In this document: in pieces, positions 8,256 to 15,749 of the stretch | How positions within the stretch are numbered: the first letter of the stretch is position 1 | Layout: the number at the start of each line of letters is the position of its first letter | NCBI GenBank assembly: GCA_910578865.1 | Contig: CAJTRM010000018.1 | Location: 5,005-69,004 of the forward strand | Length of the DNA: 64,000 bases | Source of the DNA: an uncultured Dorea sp. | GTDB lineage: Bacteria > Bacillota_A > Clostridia > Lachnospirales > Lachnospiraceae | Direction of reading: 5' to 3' | The notes under the pieces: generated by a model | The model's input: the letters and a program-made list of their open reading frames with translations, nothing else | What the model was told of the DNA's origin: nothing | The model's database searches: none | Position numbers and translations under genes: made by a program

Positions 8256-9319
8256 AGATACTGATCATCAATCCCGGGTCTACATCTACGAAAATATCTG
8301 TGTTTGATGAGACAAAAGAATTATTCGGGAAATCGGTCGTCCATGATTCCGGAATCCTCAAACAATATACCCGAACCATCGATCAGTTAGAATATCGGAA
8401 GGATCTGATCCTGGCTGCGTTAAAGGAAGCCGGGTTCGAGATGGCGGATTTTGATGCCATCGGAAGCCGCGGAGGTCTGGTAAGGCATATTCCGTCCGGC
8501 ACTTACCGGATCAACGAACAGGTGATTGAAGACCTGAAGAATTGTGTGAACGGTGAACATGCCAGCAATTTAGGCCCGATCCTGGCAAAGGAACTGGGAG
8601 ATCCGGCAGGTATTCCTGCTTATTTTACAGATCCGGTGGTAGTTGATGAGATGCAGGAGGTGGCAAGGTATTCCGGTTTCTGCGGCATGGAGCGGGAGAG
8701 TTTCTTCCATGCGCTGAACCACAAAAGCGTGGGAAGAAAAGCGGCAGCCAGGCTTGGCAGAGCCTACGAAGAGTTGAATCTGATTATCATCCACCTGGGG
8801 GGCGGTGTGTCTGTTGCTGCACATGAGAAGGGAAAGGCCATTGATGTATTTAATACCAGGGAAGAAGGGGCCATGTGTATGGACCGCGGCGGCAGTGTGC
8901 CGACCTCCCAGGTCATTGAATATTGCTTTTCAGGTGTCAGCAAGGCAGATGCAAAGAGAATCCTCTGCCGGGAATCCGGTATTTATTCTTACCTGAAGAC
9001 CAGGGAATTCCGGGAGGTGCAGGAGAAGGCGTTTTCCGGGGATGAGAAGGCAATGCTGGTGTTCCGCCTGTTTGCCTATCAGATTGCCAAGGATATCGGG
9101 GCTATGGGGGCTGTCCTTAAGTTTGATGTGGACGGGATCATCCTGACCGGAGGGATTGCCTATTCCGAAGAATTGTGTGCAGAAATCACACAATATGTGG
9201 AGAAGATGGCGCCGGTCATCCGTATCCCGGGAGAAGAAGAGATGAGCGCCCTTGCAGAAGGAGTATTCCGGGTACTGCACGGGGAGGAAGCGAAGGTGTA
9301 CCGGACAGGCAGCGTATAA
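8252..9319 (+). CDS. buk: Butyrate/acetate-kinase-family acyl kinase (Buk-like)
   Basis: A 355-residue ASKHA-fold kinase: INPGSTSTKISVFD at the start (phosphate-1 region), SRGGLVRHIPSGTY, and LIIIHLGGGVSVAAHEKG as the adenosine motif, all characteristic of butyrate kinases rather than acetate kinases (which begin with a longer form and are near 400 residues). It makes ATP from an acyl phosphate and ADP. The physiological acid may not be butyrate; branched-chain and other acyl phosphates are used by relatives. It shares ATGA with the upstream transketolase gene and is paired with a phosphotransacylase downstream. Confidence 0.9.
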   Translation: MKILIINPGSTSTKISVFDETKELFGKSVVHDSGILKQYTRTIDQLEYRKDLILAALKEAGFEMADFDAIGSRGGLVRHIPSGTYRINEQVIEDLKNCVNGEHASNLGPILAKELGDPAGIPAYFTDPVVVDEMQEVARYSGFCGMERESFFHALNHKSVGRKAAARLGRAYEELNLIIIHLGGGVSVAAHEKGKAIDVFNTREEGAMCMDRGGSVPTSQVIEYCFSGVSKADAKRILCRESGIYSYLKTREFREVQEKAFSGDEKAMLVFRLFAYQIAKDIGAMGAVLKFDVDGIILTGGIAYSEELCAEITQYVEKMAPVIRIPGEEEMSALAEGVFRVLHGEEAKVYRTGSV

Positions 9320-9377
9320 GATACTGGCCGGTGACTGATGAATGTATCAGTACCGCCGGATAACAGGAGGTGGAACT

Positions 9378-10277
9378 ATGATTTCGCATCTTACAGACTT
9401 GACCGAGATGGCGAAAAGAAGAGAAAAGAAGACAATCGTTGTTGCGGCGGCTCATGATAAGGATGTGCTGCGCGCCGTAACAGATGCTTACAGACAGGGC
9501 ATTTCTGATGCTGTTTTAGTGGGGGATGCCGGGAAGATTACAAAGATTCTGACAGAACTTGGATGCGATCCCGGAGATTATACCGTTATCCACAGCACAA
9601 CAGATACAGAATGTGCCAGAAGAGCAGTCCGCGAGGTTCGCGAAGGGCGTGCACATTTCCTGATGAAGGGGATGTTAGGGACGGCAGACCTGATGCGGGA
9701 GGTTGTGGACCGGGATACCGGCATCCGGGGAGATGGGCTGATCTCTCATGTAATGTTTTTTGAACAGGAAAATTATCCGAAACTCCTATGTCTGACAGAC
9801 GGCGGGATGATTACCTTCCCGACGTTGGAGCAGAAAGTAGGGATCCTTAAAAATGCGGCCCGGACTATGAAACGGCTGGGCTATGACCGGATCCAGGCTG
9901 CCTGCGTCTGTGGCGCCGAAAGTGTGAATCCCAAAATTACGGCCACCACAGACGCGGCAAAGCTTTCTGAGATGAAGGAAGAATGGGAGTCTTGTAATAT
10001 GAATGTGTTCGGGCCTGTGGGGCTTGATATGGCGATTTCCAAGAATTCCTGCGCCCATAAAAAGTATGAGGCGGAGGGCGCCGGAGAGGCAGATATCCTG
10101 CTGGTTCCCACTTATGAGGTGGGAAACGGCATCGGAAAGGCCATGCTTTATTTTGGAAACGCTAAAAATGCCGGGATCATTGTGGGGGCCAAAGCACCGA
10201 TCATCCTGGTATCCCGTTCGGATGCGGCAGAGAGCAAGCTTGCCAGCATTGCACTTGCCAGCATTGCGGCGGAGTAA
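9378..10277 (+). CDS. ptb: Phosphate acyltransferase (phosphotransbutyrylase-like, Ptb)
   Basis: A 299-residue member of the PTA/PTB family, with MKGMLGTADLMREV in the middle and EVGNGIGKAMLYFGNAK near the end, close to Ptb in length and pattern. The ATG at 9378 follows AGGAGGTGG; a frame-compatible ATG at 9342 has no site. It would convert acyl-CoA and phosphate into acyl phosphate plus CoA for the kinase encoded just upstream. Ptb plus Buk plus a ferredoxin-dependent oxoacid oxidoreductase is a complete route from 2-oxoacid to carboxylate with one ATP formed. Confidence 0.9.
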   Translation: MISHLTDLTEMAKRREKKTIVVAAAHDKDVLRAVTDAYRQGISDAVLVGDAGKITKILTELGCDPGDYTVIHSTTDTECARRAVREVREGRAHFLMKGMLGTADLMREVVDRDTGIRGDGLISHVMFFEQENYPKLLCLTDGGMITFPTLEQKVGILKNAARTMKRLGYDRIQAACVCGAESVNPKITATTDAAKLSEMKEEWESCNMNVFGPVGLDMAISKNSCAHKKYEAEGAGEADILLVPTYEVGNGIGKAMLYFGNAKNAGIIVGAKAPIILVSRSDAAESKLASIALASIAAE

Positions 10278-10312
10278 CCGGAAGACCATGAGTTTTAATA
10301 GTGGAGGAGACC

Positions 10313-11110
10313 ATGAAAATTGTACGTTTTCGCTGTGGGCAGGAAGAAAAATACGGTGTATTGGAAGGCGGAGAAGTCAAAGGACTGAAAGGTTCCCCGT
10401 TTTCTGCCGGAAGAAGCCGGGAAGACGGGTATGATCCGGACGGCAGCAGGTACAGGCTGAAAGAGGTAAAACTCCTGACCCCATGCAAACCGACCAAATA
10501 CCTCGGCGTGGGCCTTAATTTTGCCGGGGCAGCAAAGGCCATGGGTCGTCCGGTTCCGGAATATCCCATCACATTTATGAAACCTACAGGCGCCTGTATT
10601 GCAGCAGGAGAGGCCATAGAGATCCCTGTTTTTGACGGGTATGACTGTCTGTACGAGGGAGAGATGGCGGTGGTGATCGGAAAAACTGCAAGGCATGTAT
10701 CCAGGGAGGAAGCACTGTCCTGTGTATTCGGATATACCTGCTCCAATGATATTACAGACCGGTCCCAGTTCGGTGTAGACGACCTGCGGCTGAAGGCGGC
10801 CGATACCTTCGGCCCCATCGGCCCGTGTATTGAGACAGAGCTTGACCCCTTTGATACACGGATCAGGAGCTGGGTAAACGGCCAACTGCGCCAGGACGGC
10901 AATACAAAGGAGATGATTTTTTCAGTACCGTACATGATCTCCTTTTTCTCGGATTATATGACCCTTTACCCGGGCGACATTATTTCTATGGGTACGCCGT
11001 ACGGGGCAGGGCAGATTCATCCGGGGGACGTACTTCGCATAGAAGTAGAGGGAATTGGCATCTTAGAAAATTACGTAATAGAAAGACGAGGAAATAAAAA
11101 TGGTTATTAA
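10313..11110 (+). CDS. Fumarylacetoacetate hydrolase (FAH) family protein
   Basis: A 265-residue protein with the C-terminal FAH fold. YLGVGLNFAG precedes the domain; YEGEMAVVIGK supplies metal-binding glutamates, FGYTCSNDITDRS the aspartate, and GDIISMGTPYGAG the closing loop. Relatives hydrolyse acylpyruvates, decarboxylate oxaloacetate-like acids or dehydrate 2-keto-3-deoxy sugar acids. The start at ATG 10313 is set by GGAGGAG; an in-frame GTG at 10301 is less likely. In this operon it could produce the pyruvate-like oxoacid used by the oxidoreductase. It overlaps the following gene by 11 bases. Exact reaction unknown. Confidence 0.85.
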   Translation: MKIVRFRCGQEEKYGVLEGGEVKGLKGSPFSAGRSREDGYDPDGSRYRLKEVKLLTPCKPTKYLGVGLNFAGAAKAMGRPVPEYPITFMKPTGACIAAGEAIEIPVFDGYDCLYEGEMAVVIGKTARHVSREEALSCVFGYTCSNDITDRSQFGVDDLRLKAADTFGPIGPCIETELDPFDTRIRSWVNGQLRQDGNTKEMIFSVPYMISFFSDYMTLYPGDIISMGTPYGAGQIHPGDVLRIEVEGIGILENYVIERRGNKNGY

Positions 11111-12404
11111 ATCATCAATTCGGAATCTGGGATTTACTCCCGTCAGTGGAGAAGAGAACTATGTAGAGCGGATCCTTGATCTGCCGCTTGAGGGCAGGGA
11201 GTTTAAGGAACTTGCGAAAGCGGCAGATTACATAGGGGTGACCCGGGAGTTCAGGAAAGTTATTGATTATTTCAAAGTTCCGGCAGGAGAGACGCCGGCC
11301 GGCTTTGAAGTGGAACTGGAGCTGAGTGCGGACCGTGTGCTCAGGGCAAATTTAAAGCGGAATATTTCTTATGATAAAAACGGGAGAAAGAGGCCGACGA
11401 ATCTGCTCTTTTCCGCGGACAGCGCTAACCCTTACGAGGTGGCTCCGGTGTCCGGCATGTTGGCAAACCTGACCTGCAATCCGGGGATTATTTATGATCT
11501 GTTTATTAACAATCCGAAAGCAAATGTAGGAAATAAATTCAAGACCCGGGACGAGGTCATGGAGGAGATCGGAAGGATCTTAGGCCCGGGATGTGATATC
11601 AGTGTGGAACTGAATGACCCGTTTAAGAAGAGTGACGCAGAGATCCTGGAGGAAGCCGCAAAATTCAAAGAGATGCTTTCTGAATACAGAGTGGTCATCA
11701 AGGTTCCCCATACTGGCCCAGTCAGCCGAAGAAATGTGGAGGAGCTGCTTACCGGGGAGAGACGGCTCTCCAGAAGATACGATGACGTGGCGACAGAGGA
11801 TGCCTTTCGCGGGCACAATCTGGCTCTCATGCTCCATGAGCATGGATACCGGGTGAATTTTACCCTGATGTTTGAGCCCGCCCAGACTGCGTTGGCGCTG
11901 CAGGCGCGTCCGTATTTTATCAACAGTTTCATCCGTCACCGTCTGATGCAGTCTCAGGAAATTAAGAAGTATCTTGGAATCTATCAGATGACCGGGGAGA
12001 AGAAGTATCTGGAGGAGCTGCGGGCATATATGATCGGAAAGGATTACTTTGCAGCCGGAGAGGACGAAGTAGATCTGTTTTCTGTGAAGGAGAAGGCGGA
12101 GATCCTGCTGGATCAGAGAAATCTCCATAATCCGGAGGGGGCAGACGGGCTGGACGGCATCCGGCAGAATTTAAGACTTCTGCGCCAGACGAATATGGAG
12201 GATACCAGACTGATTATCTGCAGCATGGAAGGGGCATATAATTATTATGACATTGACAAGCTTCTTTCTTCCGACGAGTACAGTGATATGGCAGGACGGG
12301 TTGTGCTGACAGCCGAGCCCAATTATCTGGCAAGATTCTCAAGCGCAAATCAGGTCGTGTCCTATCAGAGGCGGTTTATGAACGCGGCAAATGGTGAAAA
12401 GTAA
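11100..12404 (+). CDS. Long transaldolase-like class I aldolase family protein
   Basis: A 434-residue protein. Residues about 120-290 look like a transaldolase/fructose-6-phosphate aldolase barrel: ANLTCNPGIIYD, then VVIKVPHTGP with the candidate Schiff-base lysine, then NFTLMFEPAQTALALQA and SFIRHR, matching the usual VK.P.T and TL.FS..QA..A.AG....PF..R order. About 150 residues follow that barrel and about 100 precede it, making it much longer than FSA (about 220) or TAL (about 320). It may cleave or transfer a dihydroxyacetone unit, which DhaKL could then phosphorylate. Fold assignment is fairly secure, substrate is not. Confidence 0.72.
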   Translation: MVIKSSIRNLGFTPVSGEENYVERILDLPLEGREFKELAKAADYIGVTREFRKVIDYFKVPAGETPAGFEVELELSADRVLRANLKRNISYDKNGRKRPTNLLFSADSANPYEVAPVSGMLANLTCNPGIIYDLFINNPKANVGNKFKTRDEVMEEIGRILGPGCDISVELNDPFKKSDAEILEEAAKFKEMLSEYRVVIKVPHTGPVSRRNVEELLTGERRLSRRYDDVATEDAFRGHNLALMLHEHGYRVNFTLMFEPAQTALALQARPYFINSFIRHRLMQSQEIKKYLGIYQMTGEKKYLEELRAYMIGKDYFAAGEDEVDLFSVKEKAEILLDQRNLHNPEGADGLDGIRQNLRLLRQTNMEDTRLIICSMEGAYNYYDIDKLLSSDEYSDMAGRVVLTAEPNYLARFSSANQVVSYQRRFMNAANGEK

Positions 12405-12450
12405 AGGATATCGGTTGTTTGTTGTGAAATGCTTGAAAAAACCGACTGAT

Positions 12451-12486
12451 TATAGTATCATTTTTATATGATAGAAAAACTATAAT
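12451..12486 (+). promoter_or_regulatory. Nested palindrome overlapping a -10 box upstream of the GntR gene
   Basis: TATCAT (12456-12461) and ATGATA (12468-12473) face each other across six bases, and an outer pair TATAGT (12451-12456) and ACTATA (12479-12484) encloses them with one-base asymmetry. TATAAT at 12481-12486 is the likely -10 of the regulator gene that starts at 12497. A GntR/HutC protein often represses its own gene through such a site. The AT-rich composition makes chance palindromes more likely than usual. Confidence 0.45.
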
Positions 12487-12496
12487 ACCTATCAGA

Positions 12497-13258
12497 ATGA
12501 GAGTAAAAATGTTAGATAAAACAAGCGCAATTTCATTGCACGACCAACTGGATCAAATTATCCGGACAGATTTGAAACATAATACCTGGGGAGCCAACCA
12601 GAAGATCCCGTCTGAGAATGAACTGGCACAGAAATATGGCCTCAGCCGGATGACAGTCCGATCCGTGATCACAGAACTTGTGAATGACGGATTATTGTAC
12701 CGGGTTCAGGGAAAAGGTACTTTTGTGGCTCCGGAAAAGCTGGACGTCAATACGGCAGGGTTTTCCAATTTCAGAGATCAGGTGCTGGCCAAGGGGCTTC
12801 AGTGCCAGACAGAGGTGATCAGCTGTGAAGCCATTAAAAGCACTGCTTACCTGCGGTCATGCCTGTGTCTGCCGGAGAGTGTGAAGGAGGTCTTTTATGT
12901 GTACCGCCTTACGTCCGTGGACGGTGAGCCTACCTGTATCCGTAAGGCGTTTATTACGATGGATGCGGCAAGGTTTGTGACCAAAGAAAGCTTGGAGAAT
13001 ATGCCGCTGTTCTCCCAGCTGGAGTATAACGGGTACAAGACGGCCCGTATAGTGGAGAACATCAAAACTGACTTTCCTACAGAGACAGACTGTAAGCTCC
13101 TGGGTGTGGGAAAATGGCATCCGCTGCTGATTGTATCCGATATCCATAAGGGGAACAACGGGCTGCCCTTTGTCCTGAATGAATATGCTTTCCGGGGGGA
13201 AAAGGTGACGGTGAACGTAGAGTTCAGGGATAAGAGGTCGTTTTTGTTCAATGACTGA
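12497..13258 (+). CDS. GntR-family (HutC subfamily) transcriptional regulator
   Basis: A 253-residue regulator: N-terminal winged helix with the hallmark IPSENELAQKYGLSRMTVRSVITEL (diagnostic part SENELA..YG.SR.TVR) and a GKGTFVA turn, then a UTRA/chorismate-lyase-like effector domain from about residue 85. Relatives in the HutC group bind sugar phosphates, amino acids or organic acids. It closes the catabolic operon, after a 92-base gap that holds its own promoter, and is followed by a strong terminator. An alternative ATG at 12509 would remove four residues. It likely controls the operon upstream, whose promoter is outside the window. Confidence 0.9.
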   Translation: MRVKMLDKTSAISLHDQLDQIIRTDLKHNTWGANQKIPSENELAQKYGLSRMTVRSVITELVNDGLLYRVQGKGTFVAPEKLDVNTAGFSNFRDQVLAKGLQCQTEVISCEAIKSTAYLRSCLCLPESVKEVFYVYRLTSVDGEPTCIRKAFITMDAARFVTKESLENMPLFSQLEYNGYKTARIVENIKTDFPTETDCKLLGVGKWHPLLIVSDIHKGNNGLPFVLNEYAFRGEKVTVNVEFRDKRSFLFND

Positions 13259-13280
13259 AGTGGGGACAGGAGATTCAAGA

Positions 13281-13316
13281 ACCGGGAAACCGCAGAATGA
13301 AGGGTTTCCCGGTTTT
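13281..13316 (+). terminator. Rho-independent terminator after the GntR gene
   Basis: An 11-base perfect stem (ACCGGGAAACC at 13281-13291 and GGTTTCCCGGT at 13303-13313) is followed by a T-rich run. It ends the 1-13 kb catabolic unit. Confidence 0.9.
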
Positions 13317-13437
13317 ATCATTTTTACAATTTCACGATATTGTAATTTGCCATTGTGCTTTGACCTGTTCATAGTGTATCATAATACGACAGATATATAG
13401 TTTGTTATTGAAAATGAAGAAGCAGGGAGGCAGGAAA

Positions 13438-13941
13438 ATGATTTGTAAAATAAGAAAATGGGATTTGTCAGATGCAGCAGATCTGGCAGCGACTCTTTCC
13501 AATAAAAAAGTACAGGATAATCTTAGGGATGGATTGCCGTATCCTTATACGGAACAGGACGGAGCGGATTTTATTTCTGCGATGTTGTCTGCGGATGAAA
13601 ATAAAACCTTTGCTTTTGCCATAACAGTAGATGACCGGGTGGTCGGAAGTATTGGTGTTTTCCGTCAGGAAAACATACACCGGCAGACAGCCGAGCTGGG
13701 ATATTATGTTGCCGAAGGATATTGGGGAAAAGGGATTATGACTGAGGCAGTAAAACAGATTTGCGAATATGTTTTTGAGAAAAGCGATATCATCCGCATC
13801 TATGCAGAGCCATTTGCGTATAATACGGCATCCTGCCGTGTGCTTGAAAAGGCAGGTTTCCAATATGAAGGAACATTAAGAAATAATGCTGTGAAAAATG
13901 GAGAAGTCATCGATATGAAAATGTATTCCTTACTGAAATAG
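13438..13941 (+). CDS. GNAT-family N-acetyltransferase (RimJ/RimL type)
   Basis: A 167-residue acetyltransferase with the GNAT core: ELGYYVAEGYWGKGIMTEAV in the middle (motif A, with W.KGI.TEA typical of the RimJ/L group) and NTASCRVLEKAGFQYEG, the N..S..VLEK.GF signature. The ATG at 13438 is preceded by GGGAGG at the correct distance; an in-frame TTG at 13402 is unlikely. Such enzymes acetylate protein N-termini, amino groups of small molecules or antibiotics; the substrate is not predictable. It has its own transcription unit between terminator 13281-13316 and the next gene. Confidence 0.88.
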   Translation: MICKIRKWDLSDAADLAATLSNKKVQDNLRDGLPYPYTEQDGADFISAMLSADENKTFAFAITVDDRVVGSIGVFRQENIHRQTAELGYYVAEGYWGKGIMTEAVKQICEYVFEKSDIIRIYAEPFAYNTASCRVLEKAGFQYEGTLRNNAVKNGEVIDMKMYSLLK

Positions 13942-14016
13942 AAATTAGAGAGAAGGCGGGGACTATCTCTGTTACCACACGATGGAAAGGGAGAGATATT
14001 CAGGAGGTAAATGATT

Positions 14017-14646
14017 ATGACAAACAGAGAGCGCAGAGACGCACAGATGGCCTATATCGCAGACGAGAGCCTGTTTGAGGAGCAAAAGGCCTGCAGGCAG
14101 AAACTTCAGAAATTGAATTTTATGGATCGCTGTGATTTTGATGGTATTGGAGAAGTGGTAAAAGAGCTTTTGGGGAAATCCGACGGGGCGTTTATCAACC
14201 CGCCTTTTTACTGTGATTATGGAAGCCGTATCGAGGTGGGAAAAAATTTTTTCGCCAATTATAACTGTACCATTCTGGATGTGGCGAAGGTAAAGATCGG
14301 GGATAACTGCCAGCTGGCGCCTAATGTGGCTATTTACACCGCCGGGCATCCCATTCATCCGGTGACCCGCAATTCAGAATACGAATATGGCAAAGAGGTC
14401 ACGATCGGAGATAACGTGTGGCTTGGAGGAAATGTGGTCGTCTGTCCGGGCGTCCGCATTGGGAGCAACGTGGTGGTGGGAGCCGGGAGCGTGGTGACAA
14501 AGGATATCCCGGACTGGTCGCTTGCGGCGGGAAATCCATGCAGAATACTAAGAAAAATTACAGATGCCGATAAGAAAAAGCTGTTCCGGGATGAGGAGAT
14601 CGACGAGGAGGCATGGGCGCATATCATCAGTGTTATGGAGTTCTGA
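14017..14646 (+). CDS. Maltose/galactoside O-acetyltransferase family protein (Maa/LacA-like)
   Basis: A left-handed beta-helix hexapeptide-repeat acyltransferase of about 209 residues: N-terminal RDAQMAYIADESLFEEQ region, NPPFYCDYG, ILDVAKVKIGDNCQLAPNV, the catalytic histidine in YTAGHPIHP, and the closing AAGNPCRI segment, all as in Maa. It transfers acetyl from acetyl-CoA to a sugar hydroxyl. AGGAGG at 14002-14007 fits the ATG at 14017 better than the one at 14011, which is only three bases away. Confidence 0.9.
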   Translation: MTNRERRDAQMAYIADESLFEEQKACRQKLQKLNFMDRCDFDGIGEVVKELLGKSDGAFINPPFYCDYGSRIEVGKNFFANYNCTILDVAKVKIGDNCQLAPNVAIYTAGHPIHPVTRNSEYEYGKEVTIGDNVWLGGNVVVCPGVRIGSNVVVGAGSVVTKDIPDWSLAAGNPCRILRKITDADKKKLFRDEEIDEEAWAHIISVMEF

Positions 14647-14651
14647 CAGGC

Positions 14652-14717
14652 AAAATCATTGTCATATCATATTTAAAACCTGCATAGGAATATAATAAAA
14701 TCATTGCGATATAATAT
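14652..14717 (+). promoter_or_regulatory. Direct repeat upstream of the bile salt hydrolase gene
   Basis: Two copies of a 21-base element, beginning AAAATCATTG at 14652 and 14697, agree at 18 of 21 positions and lie 45 bases apart start to start. The second copy contains TATAAT at 14710-14715. Repeat and -10 overlap suggest a regulator site at the promoter of the gene at 14768. Confidence 0.45.
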
Positions 14718-14767
14718 ATTAATGTTAGGGTTAAAAGACATTTGATATTTATAAAAGGGGAAAAGAT

Positions 14768-15745
14768 ATGTGCACCAGTATAGCAATGAATACGCAGGAT
14801 TTTTATTTTGGCAGGACAATGGATCTGGATTACGAATTTGGAGCAAGGGTCATTTTTACACCTCGGAATTATCCGTTTACGTTCCGGCGGGAGGGAACGC
14901 TTCGCCGGCATTATGCCCTCCTTGGTATGGCTACGGTCTCCGAAGGGTATCCGCTCTATGCAGAAGCGTTCAATGAAGTGGGCCTGTGCATTGCAGGCTT
15001 GAACTTTCCGGATAATGCGTATTATCCGTCGGATCCGGATTACAATAAGGCGAATATCTCACCGTTTGAGCTGATCTTCTGGCTGCTTGGAAAATGTGCG
15101 ACTGCTGCAGAGGCAAAATTGCTGCTTAAAAATACAAAGCTTATTGACATCCCTTTTAGCGCCAAGATTCCTGTTGCGCCGCTTCACTGGCACATTGCAG
15201 ATAAAAAAGAATCCCTGGTTCTGGAGTCGACGGCAGATGGGATGAAGGTGTATGATAATCCGGTAGGAGTCCTGACGAACAACCCTTCGTTTGATTTCCA
15301 GATGACGAACCTGTGTCAGTACCTGAATCTGACGGTGAACTGCCCGAAGAATTGCTTCAGTACATCGGTGAAGCTAAAGCCGTACGGACAGGGGCTTGGA
15401 AGCTTCGGGCTCCCGGGGGACTTTTCGCCGTCCTCCCGGTTTGTCAAGGCGGCTTACCTGAAACTGAATTCCGTCTGCGGGCAGGATGAGCAGAGCAGCG
15501 TAGCTCAGTTTTTTCATCTCCTGGATTCAGTGGCAATGCCAAAAGGAAGTGTGGTTACAGACAAGGATGAGTGTGATATTACGCTGTATACGTGCTGTAT
15601 GGACGCAGAGCGCGGGATCTATTACTATAAAACCTATGAAAACAGCCGGCTTACCGCGGTCGATATGAACCGTGAGGATCTGGAGTCTTCGGATTTAAAA
15701 GAATATCCCTGGGTGAGAGTTCAGCAGGTAGACTGGGCCAACTAG
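14768..15745 (+). CDS. cbh: Choloylglycine hydrolase family, probable bile salt hydrolase
   Basis: A 325-residue Ntn-hydrolase. Removal of Met1 exposes the catalytic Cys2 (MCTSIA). Further family residues are R16 and D19 in GRTMDLD, N79 in AGLNFP, N171/N172 in LTNNPSF and R224 in SPSSRF, together with the GLPGDFS loop and PLHWHIAD; the spacing resembles clostridial bile salt hydrolases more than penicillin V acylases. It would split the amide bond of glyco- or tauro-conjugated bile acids. No signal peptide, so cytoplasmic. It is a single gene with its own upstream repeats, convergent with the LysR gene four bases away. Confidence 0.88.
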   Translation: MCTSIAMNTQDFYFGRTMDLDYEFGARVIFTPRNYPFTFRREGTLRRHYALLGMATVSEGYPLYAEAFNEVGLCIAGLNFPDNAYYPSDPDYNKANISPFELIFWLLGKCATAAEAKLLLKNTKLIDIPFSAKIPVAPLHWHIADKKESLVLESTADGMKVYDNPVGVLTNNPSFDFQMTNLCQYLNLTVNCPKNCFSTSVKLKPYGQGLGSFGLPGDFSPSSRFVKAAYLKLNSVCGQDEQSSVAQFFHLLDSVAMPKGSVVTDKDECDITLYTCCMDAERGIYYYKTYENSRLTAVDMNREDLESSDLKEYPWVRVQQVDWAN

Positions 15746-15749
15746 GAGT

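Noticed and set aside
1..12404. Sulfoquinovose degradation (sulfo-TAL or sulfo-TK route) as explanation for the transketolase/transaldolase operon
   Set aside because: No sulfosugar isomerase, sulfolactaldehyde enzyme or sulfonate exporter is present, and oxoacid oxidoreductase, Ptb/Buk and DhaKL are not part of those routes.
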